This document shows, one piece after another, positions 5,935 through 6,472 of a stretch of DNA of 6,472 bases. The translations under genes and the position numbers were made by a program. The stretch spans positions 1-6,472 of the forward strand of contig DAOWCR010000073.1 in NCBI GenBank assembly GCA_030639445.1. Reading direction: 5' to 3'. Origin of the DNA: Dehalococcoidales bacterium. Its GTDB lineage: Bacteria; Chloroflexota; Dehalococcoidia; Dehalococcoidales; RBG-16-60-22. Each line of letters starts with the position of its first letter. Within the stretch, counting starts at the first letter, position 1. Below the pieces are notes generated by a model that was given only the letters and a program-made list of their open reading frames with translations, did no database searches and was not told the DNA's origin.

Positions 5935-6001
5935 GCCCGTTAAAGAGACGCAAGATGGTCATACAGATTTGTAAGGCTCTTGCTGTCTCGGAAAGACGGG
6001 C
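5922..6001 (+). promoter_or_regulatory. Candidate programmed -1 ribosomal frameshift signal
   Basis: The heptamer G_GGA_AAC (5922-5928) is in the X_XXY_YYZ register of orfA, two codons before its stop. After a 6-nt spacer (TTCTAA) an RNA stem-loop begins. The outer stem is GCCCGT (5935-5940) with ACGGGC (5996-6001). The inner stem is GAGACGCAAGA (5945-5955) with TCTTGC plus GTCTC (5978-5989, one bulged T). The loop may hold a small TACA/TGTA hairpin. Slipping one base back leads directly into the orfB frame. OrfAB production by -1 frameshifting is established for the IS3 family; this particular signal is read from sequence only. Confidence 0.8.
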
Positions 6002-6472
6002 ATGTACAGTCCTAGGTCAAGCTAGAAAGACACAGCGACGTATCCCATCTACCATGGACGAGGAGGCAAGGCTAACAGCTCGTATTATTGAACTGGCAAC
6101 CAGGTACGGCCGGTATGGATATCGAAGGATAACAGCCATGTTAAGGCAGGAAGGGTGGTTAGTGAATCACAAGAGGGTAGAGAGAATCTGGAGGAGGGAA
6201 GGTTTGAAGGTGCCAAAGAAGCAGCCGAAGAGAAGGAGACTATGGCTTAATGACGGTTCCTGTATCAGGTTAAGGCCACAGTTTAAGGACCATGTTTGGA
6301 GTTATGATTTCGTGATAGCCAGAACAGCTGAAGGAAGAGCGTTTCGCATACTCAATATTATCGATGAATACTCAAGGGAATGCTTGGCGGTATTGGTAAA
6401 GAGACATATTACTTCACAGGATGTCATTGATCAGCTGTTCCAGCTAATCATCTTCAGAGGGATACCGGAACA
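5955..6472 (+). CDS. IS3-family transposase OrfB, DDE integrase core (cut by window)
   Basis: This frame supplies the catalytic half of the transposase. The -1 frame is open from 5895. It has no ATG, GTG or TTG before the ATG at 5955, and most functional product is probably made by -1 frameshifting from orfA near 5922-5928. Residues before the ATG (LLSPLKRRK) are also family-like, supporting entry by frameshift. From the ATG I read 172 codons: VSERRACTVLGQ, an HTH_21-like region with RYGRYGYRRI, the VWSYDFV block with first catalytic Asp D118, and NIIDEYSRECL. The window ends at RGIPE, just before the usual DNGPEF block with the second Asp, so catalytic completeness cannot be judged. No frameshift or stop is seen in the visible part. 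Confidence 0.92.
   Translation, partial: MVIQICKALAVSERRACTVLGQARKTQRRIPSTMDEEARLTARIIELATRYGRYGYRRITAMLRQEGWLVNHKRVERIWRREGLKVPKKQPKRRRLWLNDGSCIRLRPQFKDHVWSYDFVIARTAEGRAFRILNIIDEYSRECLAVLVKRHITSQDVIDQLFQLIIFRGIPE

Larger units (their letters stand above)
5589..6472 (+). mobile_element. IS3-family insertion sequence, left part (IS51/IS407-like), truncated by window
   Basis: The element has the IS3 layout: a short orfA with helix-turn-helix and leucine zipper, then orfB with an rve/DDE integrase core in the -1 frame. The proposed left end begins TGACCTGCCCCCC at 5589, resembling family ends that start TG and carry a C-run, and places orfA at element position 68, a normal spacing. Its arginine codons are largely AGA/AGG, especially in orfB, whereas the host genes use many CGG/CGC codons, consistent with recent arrival. 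The right end lies outside the window. Elements of this branch are about 1.2-1.3 kb, so a few hundred bases are missing. Confidence 0.85.

Overview
The window is bacterial and almost entirely coding. The evidence is a type A RNase P RNA, Shine-Dalgarno-led genes with short spacers, and an IS3-family insertion sequence. The gene set (C4 zinc-ribbon coiled-coil protein, stand-alone RNase HI, rnpB, then glycine/serine enzymes) would fit Chloroflexota such as Dehalococcoidia. That placement is recalled from family knowledge and rests on no diagnostic marker, so it is weak.

Layout. All host genes lie on the minus strand and read right to left. Transcription probably begins near 5460 and passes through a C4-type zinc-ribbon coiled-coil protein (5447-4752) and, 11 nt later, a ribonuclease HI (4740-4327). 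The RNase P RNA gene rnpB follows (about 4299-3940). Its likely promoter has its -35 box inside the last codons of the RNase H gene, and the predicted +1 falls where the P1 helix begins. After a 104-nt gap come three fold-type I PLP enzymes with gaps of 30 and 40 nt: a 2-amino-3-ketobutyrate CoA ligase-type enzyme (3835-2609, GTG start), a divergent serine hydroxymethyltransferase (2578-1193), and a serine-pyruvate/alanine-glyoxylate-type aminotransferase (1152 to beyond the left edge). All three make or use glycine, so they look like one glycine/serine/glyoxylate module.

The right end, from about 5589 on the plus strand, is the left part of an IS3-family element resembling the IS51/IS407 branch: a terminal repeat, complete orfA, and the first part of orfB cut by the window edge before the second catalytic Asp. 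The orfA/orfB junction carries a complete candidate -1 frameshifting signal: slippery heptamer GGGAAAC, a 6-nt spacer, then a long two-part stem-loop. The element sits about 140 bp upstream of the zinc-ribbon gene and is transcribed away from it.

I see no CRISPR array, tRNA, phage genes, defence system or clearly new gene family. The observations most worth following are the IS frameshift signal, the rnpB promoter embedded in the RNase H gene, the correction of the kbl start out of rnpB, and the three-enzyme glycine cluster.
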